DNA from: Embleya scabrispora
GTDB taxonomy: Bacteria > Actinomycetota > Actinomycetes > Streptomycetales > Streptomycetaceae
Assembly: GCF_002024165.1 (NCBI RefSeq)
Contig: NZ_MWQN01000003.1
Coordinates: 868,001-932,000 of the forward strand
Direction: 5' to 3'
Length of the DNA stretch: 64,000 nt
In this document: piece by piece, positions 50,441-59,600 of the stretch
How positions within the stretch are numbered: the stretch's first letter is position 1
Layout of the letters: every line of letters begins with the position of its first letter
Notes under the pieces: generated by a model
The model's database searches: none
The model's input: only the letters and a program-made list of their open reading frames with translations
What the model was told of the DNA's origin: nothing
Made by a program: the position numbers and the translations under genes

Positions 50441-52386
50441 GTGTGCTCAACCCCTTGCAGACGGACGGGGGTCGCACCGCGACCGCCCGGTGTGGGAAGC
50501 GTTGTGTCGAGGCGGGTCTCGACCGGGCCGCCGACGTGCGCGGCGGGCGAGCCGGGCAGGCGTACGTCCGCGCCCAGGCCGGGACCCCCGCCGGCGGTCC
50601 ACTCGGGCGGCGGACCCGCGACGAAGGTGTCGATGCCGACCCGTCCCGGAATTCGGCCCGGGCGGGTGAGCCGCACCTGCGCGAACACGTGTGCCGGACG
50701 CTCCCGCTCGACCACGCGCGCGATCTCGGGCAGCGCGTCGGCCCGCTCCGGCGGGACGTGGACGCACACCCGGTGTGCGTAGGCCGCGTACAGCGGCAGG
50801 CCACGATCGTGTGCCGGGACGAGGTCGGCGCCGTCGAGGACGGCGGTGGTGTCCAGGGCGGGCGGGCCGGGGTCGGCGACGCGGGTGCTCGTGTCCCGAC
50901 CGAGGCCGCCGGTGCCCAGGCGCCAGACCTGCGCGCCCAGCAGCGGTTCGACGACCCGGACGGCGACCCCGGTCTCGCGCTCGACCGCCTCGACCAGGCC
51001 GGCGGGGGTGCCGCGCCGGCCGTGTGCGGCGTACGCTCCGGCGACGTTCGCGCGGCGGGCCGCCTCGTCGGCGGCGGTGAGCGGTACGGCGTCGACCCAG
51101 CCGGCGAGCCGGTCCAGCCACGGGTCGTCGGGGCGGTCGGGGGCCGAGCCGGGGTCGAGCGAGGCGGGCAGGTCGTCGAGGCCGCGCACCGACGCCGCGT
51201 GCGCCGACCCGAACAGGCCGAGCAGTCGGCCGAGCGTGCCGGAGCCGTCGTCGTCGCCGGTGTAGGCGGCGGGCAGCGCGTCGAGGAGGCCGCGCCCGAG
51301 GCGTTCCACCCGGATGTCGTCCACGCGCGGGGTGCCGCGGCCGTCGCCGAGCAGTTCGATCGTGATCCAGAGCCGGTCGCCGGGGTGGGCCGGGCCGGCG
51401 AGGACTCGCACGTCCACACCGTCCAGCGGGCCGGCCCGCCAGCGCCCCCGGGCGGTCGGCACGGGCGCGTCGTCGGCGTCGGCGTGCATCGGGTCGGGCG
51501 GATCGGGGGTACCGGCGGCGTCGGTCGCGAGCATCGTCCAGACCCGAACGTGGCTGCCCGCCGGCGCGGGTTCGGCGAGCACGACCCGCACCCGATCCCA
51601 GTGCTCGACCCCGACCGGCTCCCTCGGCGCGGGCACCACGGCGACGCCGCGCGCCCCGATTCGCCGGGGCCCGAGCCGGGCGATCCCACCGGGGCCGGCC
51701 ACGAACACCCGCCCGCAATGATCCACCGCGATCCCGGCCGAGTCCCCGCCGGCCAACAGCACGACGTCGCCGCCGTCGTCCGGGACGAACACCACCCCGG
51801 CCCCCGGCACCTGCCGCGCCCCGCCCGCCACCAGCACCCCGTCGGCCACCCGCACCGCCGCGAGCCCGCCGACCCGCTCCCGGGCGGCCCGCAGCGCGGG
51901 GTCCTCGGCCGGCGGCGGATCGGTCCACGGCGCGAGGTATTCACCGGTGTCGGCCCGGACCACCATGCCGACCGGACGGCCTTCCGCTCGGGGCGAACCG
52001 TCGGGGGCGTGGAGGTCCTTCGTCGCGTCGTCCACCACCAACAGCCGTCCGCCGCCGAGCAACCACAGGCCGCGCGGTGCGCGGAGTGCGGCCGGGTCGC
52101 CCGTCGCGACGTCGAGGCAGCCGAGGACGCATACCGTGTGGTCGCAGCCGTCCATCCGCAGGACGCGGCCGTGGCCCGGATCGGTGACCAGGACGGTGCC
52201 GTCGGCGAGCACGACCATGCCCAGCGGGCCATCCGCCGGATCCAGGTCGGCGACCGCCGCCGGTTCGAGCGAGGCGGCGCCCGGGGCGAGCACCAACCGT
52301 TCGCCGTCCGTCCGCACCCCCGCGAACCGCGCGCCGGGCCAGCGGCCGAGGGCGTTGACCCAGCGGTAGTCGCTCGCGCCGCTCAC
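50437..52386 (-). CDS. Beta-propeller plus P2 gpI-like tail protein
   Basis: A 649-residue protein. Residues about 1-260 contain five or six NHL-like blades (PLGMVVLADGTVLVTDPGHG, PRGLWLLGGGRLLVVDDA, AGIAVDHCGRVFVAGPGG). A beta segment follows, then about 370-480 is the tail-protein-I domain (LLDALPAAYTGDD, LDPGSAPDRPDDPWLDRLAG, ARRANVAGAYAAHGRRGTPAGL). Phage P2 gpI sits at the outer baseplate and joins the tail fibres. GTG at 52386 overlaps the previous stop. The joining of a propeller to gpI is unusual; it may form the docking site for fibres. Confidence 0.8.
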   Translation of the reverse strand: MSGASDYRWVNALGRWPGARFAGVRTDGERLVLAPGAASLEPAAVADLDPADGPLGMVVLADGTVLVTDPGHGRVLRMDGCDHTVCVLGCLDVATGDPAALRAPRGLWLLGGGRLLVVDDATKDLHAPDGSPRAEGRPVGMVVRADTGEYLAPWTDPPPAEDPALRAARERVGGLAAVRVADGVLVAGGARQVPGAGVVFVPDDGGDVVLLAGGDSAGIAVDHCGRVFVAGPGGIARLGPRRIGARGVAVVPAPREPVGVEHWDRVRVVLAEPAPAGSHVRVWTMLATDAAGTPDPPDPMHADADDAPVPTARGRWRAGPLDGVDVRVLAGPAHPGDRLWITIELLGDGRGTPRVDDIRVERLGRGLLDALPAAYTGDDDGSGTLGRLLGLFGSAHAASVRGLDDLPASLDPGSAPDRPDDPWLDRLAGWVDAVPLTAADEAARRANVAGAYAAHGRRGTPAGLVEAVERETGVAVRVVEPLLGAQVWRLGTGGLGRDTSTRVADPGPPALDTTAVLDGADLVPAHDRGLPLYAAYAHRVCVHVPPERADALPEIARVVERERPAHVFAQVRLTRPGRIPGRVGIDTFVAGPPPEWTAGGGPGLGADVRLPGSPAAHVGGPVETRLDTTLPTPGGRGATPVRLQGVEHT

Positions 52387-53351
52387 GCCCCCTCCACCCC
52401 CATCCAGGAGATGTGCCAACCGAGTGCGCTCCGCACCAGGTCGGGCAGGGTGACATCGGCCAAGACCTGTGCCGGATTCAGCGGCAGCGTCGTGGCGCCG
52501 CCGACGACGCCGCCGATCCGGCCGGCGGGCATCGGCACCACCACGGTCATCCGTCCCGGCTCCGGGGCGTCGACGTAGGGCGTACCGTCCAGCACGCACG
52601 CCTGGCCGCCCGGCGCGCCGGCGGCGGTCAACTCCCGGTCGCCGTCGAGGCGGACCAGATACGCGGGGGTGTCGCCGAAGCCGGCCGCACTCGTGTCCAC
52701 CAGCGTGCGCAGCCCGATCACCACACCGGTGGCCGGATCCTCGACCCGCGACCACACCGTGCCGAAGGCCCCCGTGGAGCCGGTCGCCACATACGGCGTC
52801 GGGGACACCGGCAGGATCCGCCGCCCGGCCGGATCGGGCGGCGCGGTCAGCGCACACCCCCGTACCGACACCGTCGCGAGCAACACGTCCAGCCCGTCGC
52901 GCAGTTCGGCCGGCGTACACCAGGCCGCGGTCGGTCCGTCCGCCAACCGCACCGCACCGACCGCCCCGCACTCGCCCGACCGGGTCCGGACCGCCGCCTC
53001 GTCGTCCTCGGTCCAGCGCAGCGTCAGGCAGAACTCCACGGCACCGCCGTCCGGTCCGGCGGCGACGGCCGGTACGTCGACCTCCACCCCCTCGGCCAGG
53101 ATCAGGTCCCGCCCGAGCGCATCGAGCGCATACCCGGCACCGACCGCCACCCGCTTGCCGCCCCGAGCACCGGTGGCCGCCAACCCGAGCGCCACCCCCC
53201 ACCCGTGCAACACCCGGTTGTGCAACCACCGCCGCGAACGCTCCACCGCGACCACGTCGTTCAACTCCGCCGCGGCAAGCACCTGTCGAGCGAAGAAGCT
53301 CGGCCGATGCGTGGACGGCAACGCCGCCCCACTCGTCGTCGGGCCCGTCAT
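52383..53351 (-). CDS. Injection-system-associated protein with LHGWGV module
   Basis: A 322-residue protein of no named family. Residues 16-93 carry the clearest copy of the shared module: RPSFFARQVLAAAELNDV, HNRVLHGWGVALGL, then GYALDALGRDLILAEGVEVDV. The remainder is beta-rich with three or four Cys and ends VRSALGWHISWMGVEGA. ATG at 53351 has GGGGGAG upstream. The stop is coupled to the next gene by GTGA. Cytosolic, structural role inferred. Confidence 0.75.
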   Translation of the reverse strand: MTGPTTSGAALPSTHRPSFFARQVLAAAELNDVVAVERSRRWLHNRVLHGWGVALGLAATGARGGKRVAVGAGYALDALGRDLILAEGVEVDVPAVAAGPDGGAVEFCLTLRWTEDDEAAVRTRSGECGAVGAVRLADGPTAAWCTPAELRDGLDVLLATVSVRGCALTAPPDPAGRRILPVSPTPYVATGSTGAFGTVWSRVEDPATGVVIGLRTLVDTSAAGFGDTPAYLVRLDGDRELTAAGAPGGQACVLDGTPYVDAPEPGRMTVVVPMPAGRIGGVVGGATTLPLNPAQVLADVTLPDLVRSALGWHISWMGVEGA

Positions 53352-53479
53352 CCGAACTCCCCCCTCGATCCAAGACCCGGGCACACACCCGGACGAACAC
53401 CCGCCGACGCAGCCGCCCACACACGGCGCCGCAACCGCGACGGCGCCCCATCCGCCCCGCTCCACGTCGAACCCGTCAT
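53348..53479 (-). CDS. Possible 43-residue ORF made by local duplication
   Basis: ATG at 53479 with the same ribosome binding site region as the 52383-53351 gene; it starts MTGSTWSGADGAPS (like the downstream MTGPTTSGAALPS) and ends SAGVRPGVCPGLGSRGEFG (like the C-terminal SRGEFV of the upstream gene), with its stop overlapping the downstream ATG (ATGA). It is best explained by duplication of the junction; whether it is translated usefully is unknown. Confidence 0.4.
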   Translation of the reverse strand: MTGSTWSGADGAPSRLRRRVWAAASAGVRPGVCPGLGSRGEFG

Positions 53480-53530
53480 ACGAACTCCCCCCTCGATCGA
53501 GGATCCGGGCGCGCGCCCGGGCGGACGCCG
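53349..53530. repeat. 128-bp tandem duplication of a gene junction
   Basis: The region around the ATG at 53351 and the region around the ATG at 53479 are nearly the same over about 50 bp (GGGGGGAGTTCG, ATGACGGG and flanks), at an offset of 128 bp. The offset is not divisible by three, so the copies are read in different frames. Confidence 0.7.
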
Positions 53531-54405
53531 GCCGGTGTGTCGGCCCGGCTCCGGAGGCCGGGCAGGTTCAGGGGTGGCCGGGTGCACGGTGGGGGGCACG
53601 GGTCGGTCCGGGGCTCGGGGCGCGCCGGGACCGCATCGGCGGCCAGTACCGCCGTCCACCCGAACGCCATCGGCACGGCGGACACCTTCGGCTGCTCGGC
53701 CGGCTCGCCGTCGTCCGGCAGCACGTGCCGCACGGTGATCCGGAATCCCGCCGCGTCGACCGCCGAGACCTGCACGGTTGTGGCGCCCGCGGGGGCCGGC
53801 GGCGGCCCCTCGGCGGTGACGAACACCTCCGGTACACCCGCGAACGGGCGCGCGAAGTCGATCCGGGCCGACCACCGCATCCGCGACCCCTCGGCGGCCG
53901 TCCCGCCCCGGGCCGTCCGGCCCGCGACCACCACCGCCGGACCGGGTCCGTGGGCGTTGCGCCGCGCGCCGTCGCCGACGTCCAGCGCCCGCGTGTCGGG
54001 GTGGTACACGGCCAGCGGTACGTCCTCGGCGCCCGCCGGCACCCCGCTCGCCACCCAGCGCGTCCGGGCCCTCGGGCCGCCGCATTCGGCCCGCAGTACC
54101 AGCGTCAGCGGCCCGGTCGCCTGCGCGGGCACGATCGGCACCTCGTCGGCCCCGAGCACCAGCAGCTCACCGCAGCGGGTGTGCGCCACGCCCGGCTCCA
54201 CGAGCACCCGTCCGTCGCCGAGGTTCCACACCTCCAGGCCCACGCCGACACCCCACGTGCGGTGCGCGGCCCGGGTGTGCCGGGCCAGGCTCGACACCTC
54301 GTTGCCCGCGAGGTCGCGCAGATCGGCGGCGGCCAGTCGCACGCCGGCCTCCTCGACCACCCGATCCGCGGACCTTGTGGGCGCCGCGCCGCCGCGGGCC
54401 CTCAT
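53476..54405 (-). CDS. Injection-system-associated protein with divergent module
   Basis: A 309-residue protein. Residues 14-92 carry the most divergent copy of the shared module (AGVRLAAADLRDLAGNEVSSL, WGVGVGLEV, GVAHTRCGELLVLGAD). A middle beta-rich domain (VFVTAEGPPPAPAGATTVQVSA) is followed by a Pro/Arg-rich tail. ATG at 54405 overlaps the stop of the baseplate gene by ATGA. Its end has been copied by the junction duplication. Confidence 0.75.
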   Translation of the reverse strand: MRARGGAAPTRSADRVVEEAGVRLAAADLRDLAGNEVSSLARHTRAAHRTWGVGVGLEVWNLGDGRVLVEPGVAHTRCGELLVLGADEVPIVPAQATGPLTLVLRAECGGPRARTRWVASGVPAGAEDVPLAVYHPDTRALDVGDGARRNAHGPGPAVVVAGRTARGGTAAEGSRMRWSARIDFARPFAGVPEVFVTAEGPPPAPAGATTVQVSAVDAAGFRITVRHVLPDDGEPAEQPKVSAVPMAFGWTAVLAADAVPARPEPRTDPCPPPCTRPPLNLPGLRSRADTPAGVRPGARPDPRSRGEFV

Positions 54406-56612
54406 CGCCCCGCCTCCGCCGGTACCGCGTTCACCGTGTGCGGCCCAGGCACCACCAGCGCGGTCGGCGGTACGCACAACCCGCCGCATCCGGGCGGCCC
54501 GCCGTCGGCGCGCAGCGCGAGGGCGCGCACGTGGTCCACCCCGGGAACCTCGTCGATCACCCGCATCACCTCGCTGCGATACACGTCCCGCCCGAACGAC
54601 CGGCCCGTACCGCGCGGCCCGCCGGTGACCGGGTGCAGGGAGGTGTCCAGCGCGGCCCGCACCGCCGCCGCGACCGCCGCCGGATCGGCGCCCGGGAGCA
54701 AGGCGACCGTCGTCTCGGCGCGTACCTCGACGTAGCGCGGCCCGGTGACGAAGAACCGGGTGCCGGCCGTGCGCAGCCCGGCCAGGTGCCGGCGGACCGC
54801 GCGCAGCAGGCCCGGGGTGGGTTCGGGGCGCTCGCGCGGCAGTTCCGGCACCACCACGACGGTCACGCAGCCCGCGGCGACCAGGCCCGGCAGGCGCGGG
54901 TCGGTCTCGGCGAAGGCGCGGGCCCGGGCGATCCGGGCGCCGGGGGTGTCCAGGGTGCATCGCTCGATGCCCGCCAGGGTGACCGCGCGTTCCGGCGGGG
55001 CCAGGCGCGGCACGGTCGCGCGGGGCAGGTCGTCGAGGGATCGGGCGTCGGCCGCGGTGAGCGCGTCGAGCAGGCGTTCGTGGGCCCACAGCGCCCGTTC
55101 CGCGCGGGCCGCGGCGGCTGTGGTGTCCTCGGCGTCGGTGCCGCCCGCCGCCGGGCCGACCAGGGCTGCGGTCAGCGCGCCGGCGGCGGGCGGGCCACCG
55201 AGCAGGACCCGGGTGCGGGCGTCGTCGGCGACGGCCACGGGTGCGGGCGGGGCGAGCGCGCCGCCCCGGGCCCCGGCGGTGCCCCGGAAGCCGGCGAGTA
55301 CCGTACGCCCCGGTTCGGGCACCCGTCCCGCGCGGCCGTCGCCGAAGGTCAGCGTGCCGGTTCGGGCGTCGAACACGGCGGACAGGTCGGTCCGGCCCGC
55401 CGCGTCCAGATCCGGAAGCAACCGCACCGCCTCCACACCGCCCGCCGGATCGGCCAACCACACCCGGGGCGCCTCGGCGGTCGCGCCGCCGGGCAGCGCG
55501 AAGACCTGCTCCGGCGCGCCGTCCCCGACACCGACCGCGACGAGTTCGACCACGAGCCGCCCGGGCGCCGTCGCGGTCGGCGCGATCCAGCGCAGCACCC
55601 GCACGGTCGGCGCGGCCGGGTCGCCGGTGTGCACCGTGCGTACCGTCCGCGCGTTGTCCACGGTGATCGTCAGCGCGGTACGGGCCCCCTCCACCGGAGC
55701 GCCGGCCCCGCCGACCACCACCCCCGGCGCGACGTCGTAGGCGCCGACCGCCGTACTGGCCTGCGTCGCCTCGACCGCGTCCGCGACCACCCGGCGCAAC
55801 CGCGGCGCCGCGTCGTGCCGGCCCCGCGCAAGGCGGCAGCGCAGCCAGGCCCGGGCCCCGGCCGCGCCGAGCGGCTCGACGGGCAACCCGCCGGGCCCGA
55901 TCCGCAGGCGTACGGCGGCGGAACGGGTCAGCGCGCGGGTGCGATCGTCGACCTCGGCCGGCGCCGCCCACGCGCCGCCGGAGCGCACCTCCCAGACGGT
56001 CCGCGCGCTGTGATGCGGCTCGGCGTCGAGGTCGTCGGTGCCGTCGGCGTCCACCCACAGGGTCAGCGCGGTGCCCGCGGGCAGCGCCCGGTCCAGGCCG
56101 AGCAGCAGCGCGGCGCCGACGTGCGGGTCCGGGCCGAGGGCGGCCACGGTGGTGCCGGCGAGCAGGGTGGGGGTGTGATCGGTCCAATTGGACTCGTCTT
56201 CGGTGCTCGCCACCAGAGCCGCCGCCACCGCGCTACCGGTCAGCGGCAACGCCGCCACGGTCTCCAGGCCGAGTGGCGCGTCCGCTCCGTGGGCGACGAA
56301 GCCGAGCCCGGCGGGCAGTTCGGCCGGTGCGCCGGGCCCGGGGCGGATCGACAACACGACCCGTGCGGCGCTCGGCGCGGCCGGTCGTACGCCGAGCAGC
56401 GCGAGCAACTTGCGACGATGCCGGTCGGTCACCCGGGAGACCCGGTAGACGTCGGTGTCCACCAGCCACGCCAACATCTCAAGCACCGCGATGCCGGGAT
56501 CCGAGTGGTTGTGGTCGGTCCACCCCGGACTCTCCAGCGGCAACAACGCCCGCGCCTCGGCGACGAGGTCGGGCCACCGCCTGGTGTCCGGGTTCGGCGG
56601 GAACAGGGGCAT
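54402..56612 (-). CDS. Baseplate J-like wedge protein (smaller)
   Basis: A 736-residue baseplate protein of the 'putative baseplate assembly' group. Start: WTDHNHSDPGIAVLEMLAWLVDTDVYRV, the usual opening. C-terminal third: LAGIERCTLDTPGARIARARAF, then TVVVVPELPRERPEPTPGLL and HPVTGGPRGTGRSFGRDVYRSEVMRVIDEVPGVDHV, which matches the end of the larger neighbour. Together they form the wedges that trigger sheath contraction. It starts 3 bases after the stop of the upstream gene and is coupled to the next by ATGA. Confidence 0.9.
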   Translation of the reverse strand: MPLFPPNPDTRRWPDLVAEARALLPLESPGWTDHNHSDPGIAVLEMLAWLVDTDVYRVSRVTDRHRRKLLALLGVRPAAPSAARVVLSIRPGPGAPAELPAGLGFVAHGADAPLGLETVAALPLTGSAVAAALVASTEDESNWTDHTPTLLAGTTVAALGPDPHVGAALLLGLDRALPAGTALTLWVDADGTDDLDAEPHHSARTVWEVRSGGAWAAPAEVDDRTRALTRSAAVRLRIGPGGLPVEPLGAAGARAWLRCRLARGRHDAAPRLRRVVADAVEATQASTAVGAYDVAPGVVVGGAGAPVEGARTALTITVDNARTVRTVHTGDPAAPTVRVLRWIAPTATAPGRLVVELVAVGVGDGAPEQVFALPGGATAEAPRVWLADPAGGVEAVRLLPDLDAAGRTDLSAVFDARTGTLTFGDGRAGRVPEPGRTVLAGFRGTAGARGGALAPPAPVAVADDARTRVLLGGPPAAGALTAALVGPAAGGTDAEDTTAAAARAERALWAHERLLDALTAADARSLDDLPRATVPRLAPPERAVTLAGIERCTLDTPGARIARARAFAETDPRLPGLVAAGCVTVVVVPELPRERPEPTPGLLRAVRRHLAGLRTAGTRFFVTGPRYVEVRAETTVALLPGADPAAVAAAVRAALDTSLHPVTGGPRGTGRSFGRDVYRSEVMRVIDEVPGVDHVRALALRADGGPPGCGGLCVPPTALVVPGPHTVNAVPAEAGR

Positions 56613-56615
56613 GGT

Positions 56616-59600
56616 TCAGTACTCCCTTCCGGGACCCGCGGTGCGCCCGCCCGCCCCGGCCAACCGCACCGCGAGCGGGCCCGCGCACACCATCGCGTCC
56701 GGATCGACCGGAACCACGTCTCCGGCCGGCACGCCGCCCACGGTCAGCTCCAACGAGGTCACCACGTCCACCCCCGGTACCGCCTCCAGCCGCCGCGCCA
56801 GATCGGACAGGTACACCCCGCGCCCGAACGGCCACCCGGTCCCGCCCGGCCCGCCGTCCAGCGGATGCAGGAACAGCGCCAGGTCGGCGAGCACCGCGCC
56901 TCGCACCGGCCCCGCGTCGCCGGCCCGCGTCGGCCGCACCGTCGCCGTCACCCCGACCGGGAAATAGCGCGCCCCCTCGACCACCAGGCGCGCCGCCGCC
57001 GGCATCCGCGCGCTTACCGCGTCCCGGACCCGTCGCAACAACTCCCCGGTCGGTTGCGGTCGTTGTGTGCCGTCGCGCGGCACCACCACGAGCCGGACCC
57101 CACCCGGAAGCACCCGCCCGTGTCGATCCCGGGCGCCGAGCGCGCGGGCCGCCGCGATCGCCGGCACGGTCTCCCGGGCCAGCGCGGCCACGTCCGCCTC
57201 GGTCAGCGCGAGCCGCCGATGCCGCAGCAGCGCCGGCCCGCGACGCAGCACGTCGGGGAATCGCTCGGCGTCCGTACCGCCGCTCGCGCCACGGGGGTTG
57301 ACCACCCCGCCGACCGCGACCGCGCTGATCGCCTGGGTGATCGCGCCGGCCGGTACGTTCCCGACCGCGCCGCCGCCGGAGCGGTAGCTGCGCAGCCGCA
57401 TGTTGTCCGCGCCCACCGGCGGCACCCGGCCGTGGCCGTCGCCGCCGAACAGCAGGCGCCCGGTGGCGTGGTCGCACACGTACACCCGATCGGCCGGCCC
57501 GGCCAGACCGAGCGAGGGCAGTTCGTCCCAGCGCACCCACACCTCGGTGGTCCGGCCGGTGCGCGGGTCGCCGACCAGGCGCAGCGCGGCCGCCGCCCGC
57601 TCGCCCAACTCCCTTTGCAGCAGCGGGAGATCGACGGCGGCCCGGTCGCCATCCAGTTCGCGCACCTCGACCACGGCGCCGTCCAGGACCGGGATCCGCA
57701 GGGCCTGGAAGACCTGCCCGGCGCTGCCGTCGGCCGAGCCGAGCAGCTCGTCGGTGACCGTCTGCACCTGCCGCACCCGTGCGCCGCCCGGGACCATTGC
57801 GGTCAGCGCCGTCCGGGGCGGGTCGGCCTCGGCGGGGAAGCGGGCCCGGATCCAGGTGCGCGGGGTGCCGAATCGGGCCGGCGGCGCGTCGCGGAGTTCG
57901 CCGCCGGCGAAGGCGCGGGTGAGCCGATCGCGCACGGTCAGCGTCTCGCCGTCGGCGGCGGCCACCGTCACCGGCTCGCCGCCGCGCAGGTCGGTGAGCA
58001 ACAACCGGTCGCCGGGGGCGAATCGGGCCGCGGCGCCGCGCCCGAGCAGGGTCACCGTGTGGTCGGCGGCGCCCGCGACGGGGGCACCGGGCGCGCCGGA
58101 GGTGCCGGGCCACAGCAGGCCGATCACGCCGGTGCGGGTCAGCCCCTCCGTGCCGTCGTCGGTGGCCGGCGTCACCCACGTGGTGCCGTCGTACGCCTCC
58201 CAGGTGGGTCGCACCGGTACCGCGTCGGGGTCCTCGTCGGCGGGTTCGACGTAGAGTCCGAGGCGGTCGGCGGGCAGTTCGCCGTCGAAGCCGAGGTAGA
58301 GGCTCGGGGCGGTCTCGGCCATCGGTCGAAACGGCGTGGCGCCGAGTCCGGGGAAGGCGAGTCGGGTGGTCAGGTCGGTGGATACGTGGTCGTCGAGCGC
58401 GAGCGTATGGGCCGGGTCGTCCGGTCCGGCGAGGTGGCGGTAGAACACCTCGAACCGGTCCAGGATCGGCGGGCGCGGTTCCACCACGGGCAGGAAGTTG
58501 AGCACACCGGACTTGTCGGTCCAGCTGACCTGCCGCAGGAACGAGAAGCTGCCGCGTTCCAACCTGGCGCGCAACCAGCGGCGTTCGTCGCCGGTGACGC
58601 TCGCGCTCGCCCAGTCGTCGGGCACGGTGAAGTGCAGCGCCCCCGAACGTTGCAGGGCGAGGACGGCGGGGGCGCCGGCGGCGCCGATCGGCCGCCAGCG
58701 GGTGCCGTCGAAGTACTCCCAGGTCACCTCGGGGGCGGTGAGCTGATTGGGGGTCTGCGCGCCGGCGACGGCCTTGAGCAGGTCCTCGGGGGCCAGGTTC
58801 TCCAGGTCGGTGGCGATCGTGCGGGCCTTGTGCACCTGGGTGTCGACGGCCGCCTTGGCCGCGCCGATCCGGGTGGTCACATCGGCGACGAACGCGACGG
58901 GGTCGGCGGCGAGGAACGACGGCAGCGGCGTGTCCGCGAGGTAGGGCGTGGGCGTGGCCAGCACGGTGGCGAGCACGCCGGCCAACTGCCCGTGGGCGGC
59001 GACCACTTGGGCATCGGTACCGCCGGCCAGGGCCTGGGCGAGCGCGGCCCGCGGCGCGGCCAACGCACTGGCCCCGGCGGACAGTTGCGCCGCCACATCG
59101 GCGGAGGCCAGCAGCAGTGCGGCACTTGCGCGCGGCGCGCCGCCGAGCGCGGTCAGCGCGGCGGCGAGGTCGGGGCCGGGGTCGGCCGCGGTCTGCGCGG
59201 CCTTGACGTGGTCGCGGGCGCTGCCGACGCCCGCGAACAGGCCGGGTTCGGTCTGCGCGGCGGTGCCGAGCGCGGTGAGCGCGTCGCGGATGTGCGTCTT
59301 GACCCCGGTGTACCAGCCGACGGGGTCCTCGCCGGACAGCGGCGAGACGACGGCCCGGCCGAGGTCGCCGGTGACGGCGGTGAGCGCGTCCAGTTTCGTC
59401 GCCACGGCGCGGATGTCGGCAACCGTCTTGTCCCGGAACTCCTTGGCGTTCTGGACCCCGCCGGTCAGTTCGCCGGTGCGCTGGTCGGCCTCCTCCGCCG
59501 CGGTACGCGGTCGGCCCACCACCACGGTCACCCGGGCACCGGGCTTGCCGAAGGCCGCGTCGCACGCGACGTGGAACGCGCTGCCGCGTACCGGAGCCGG

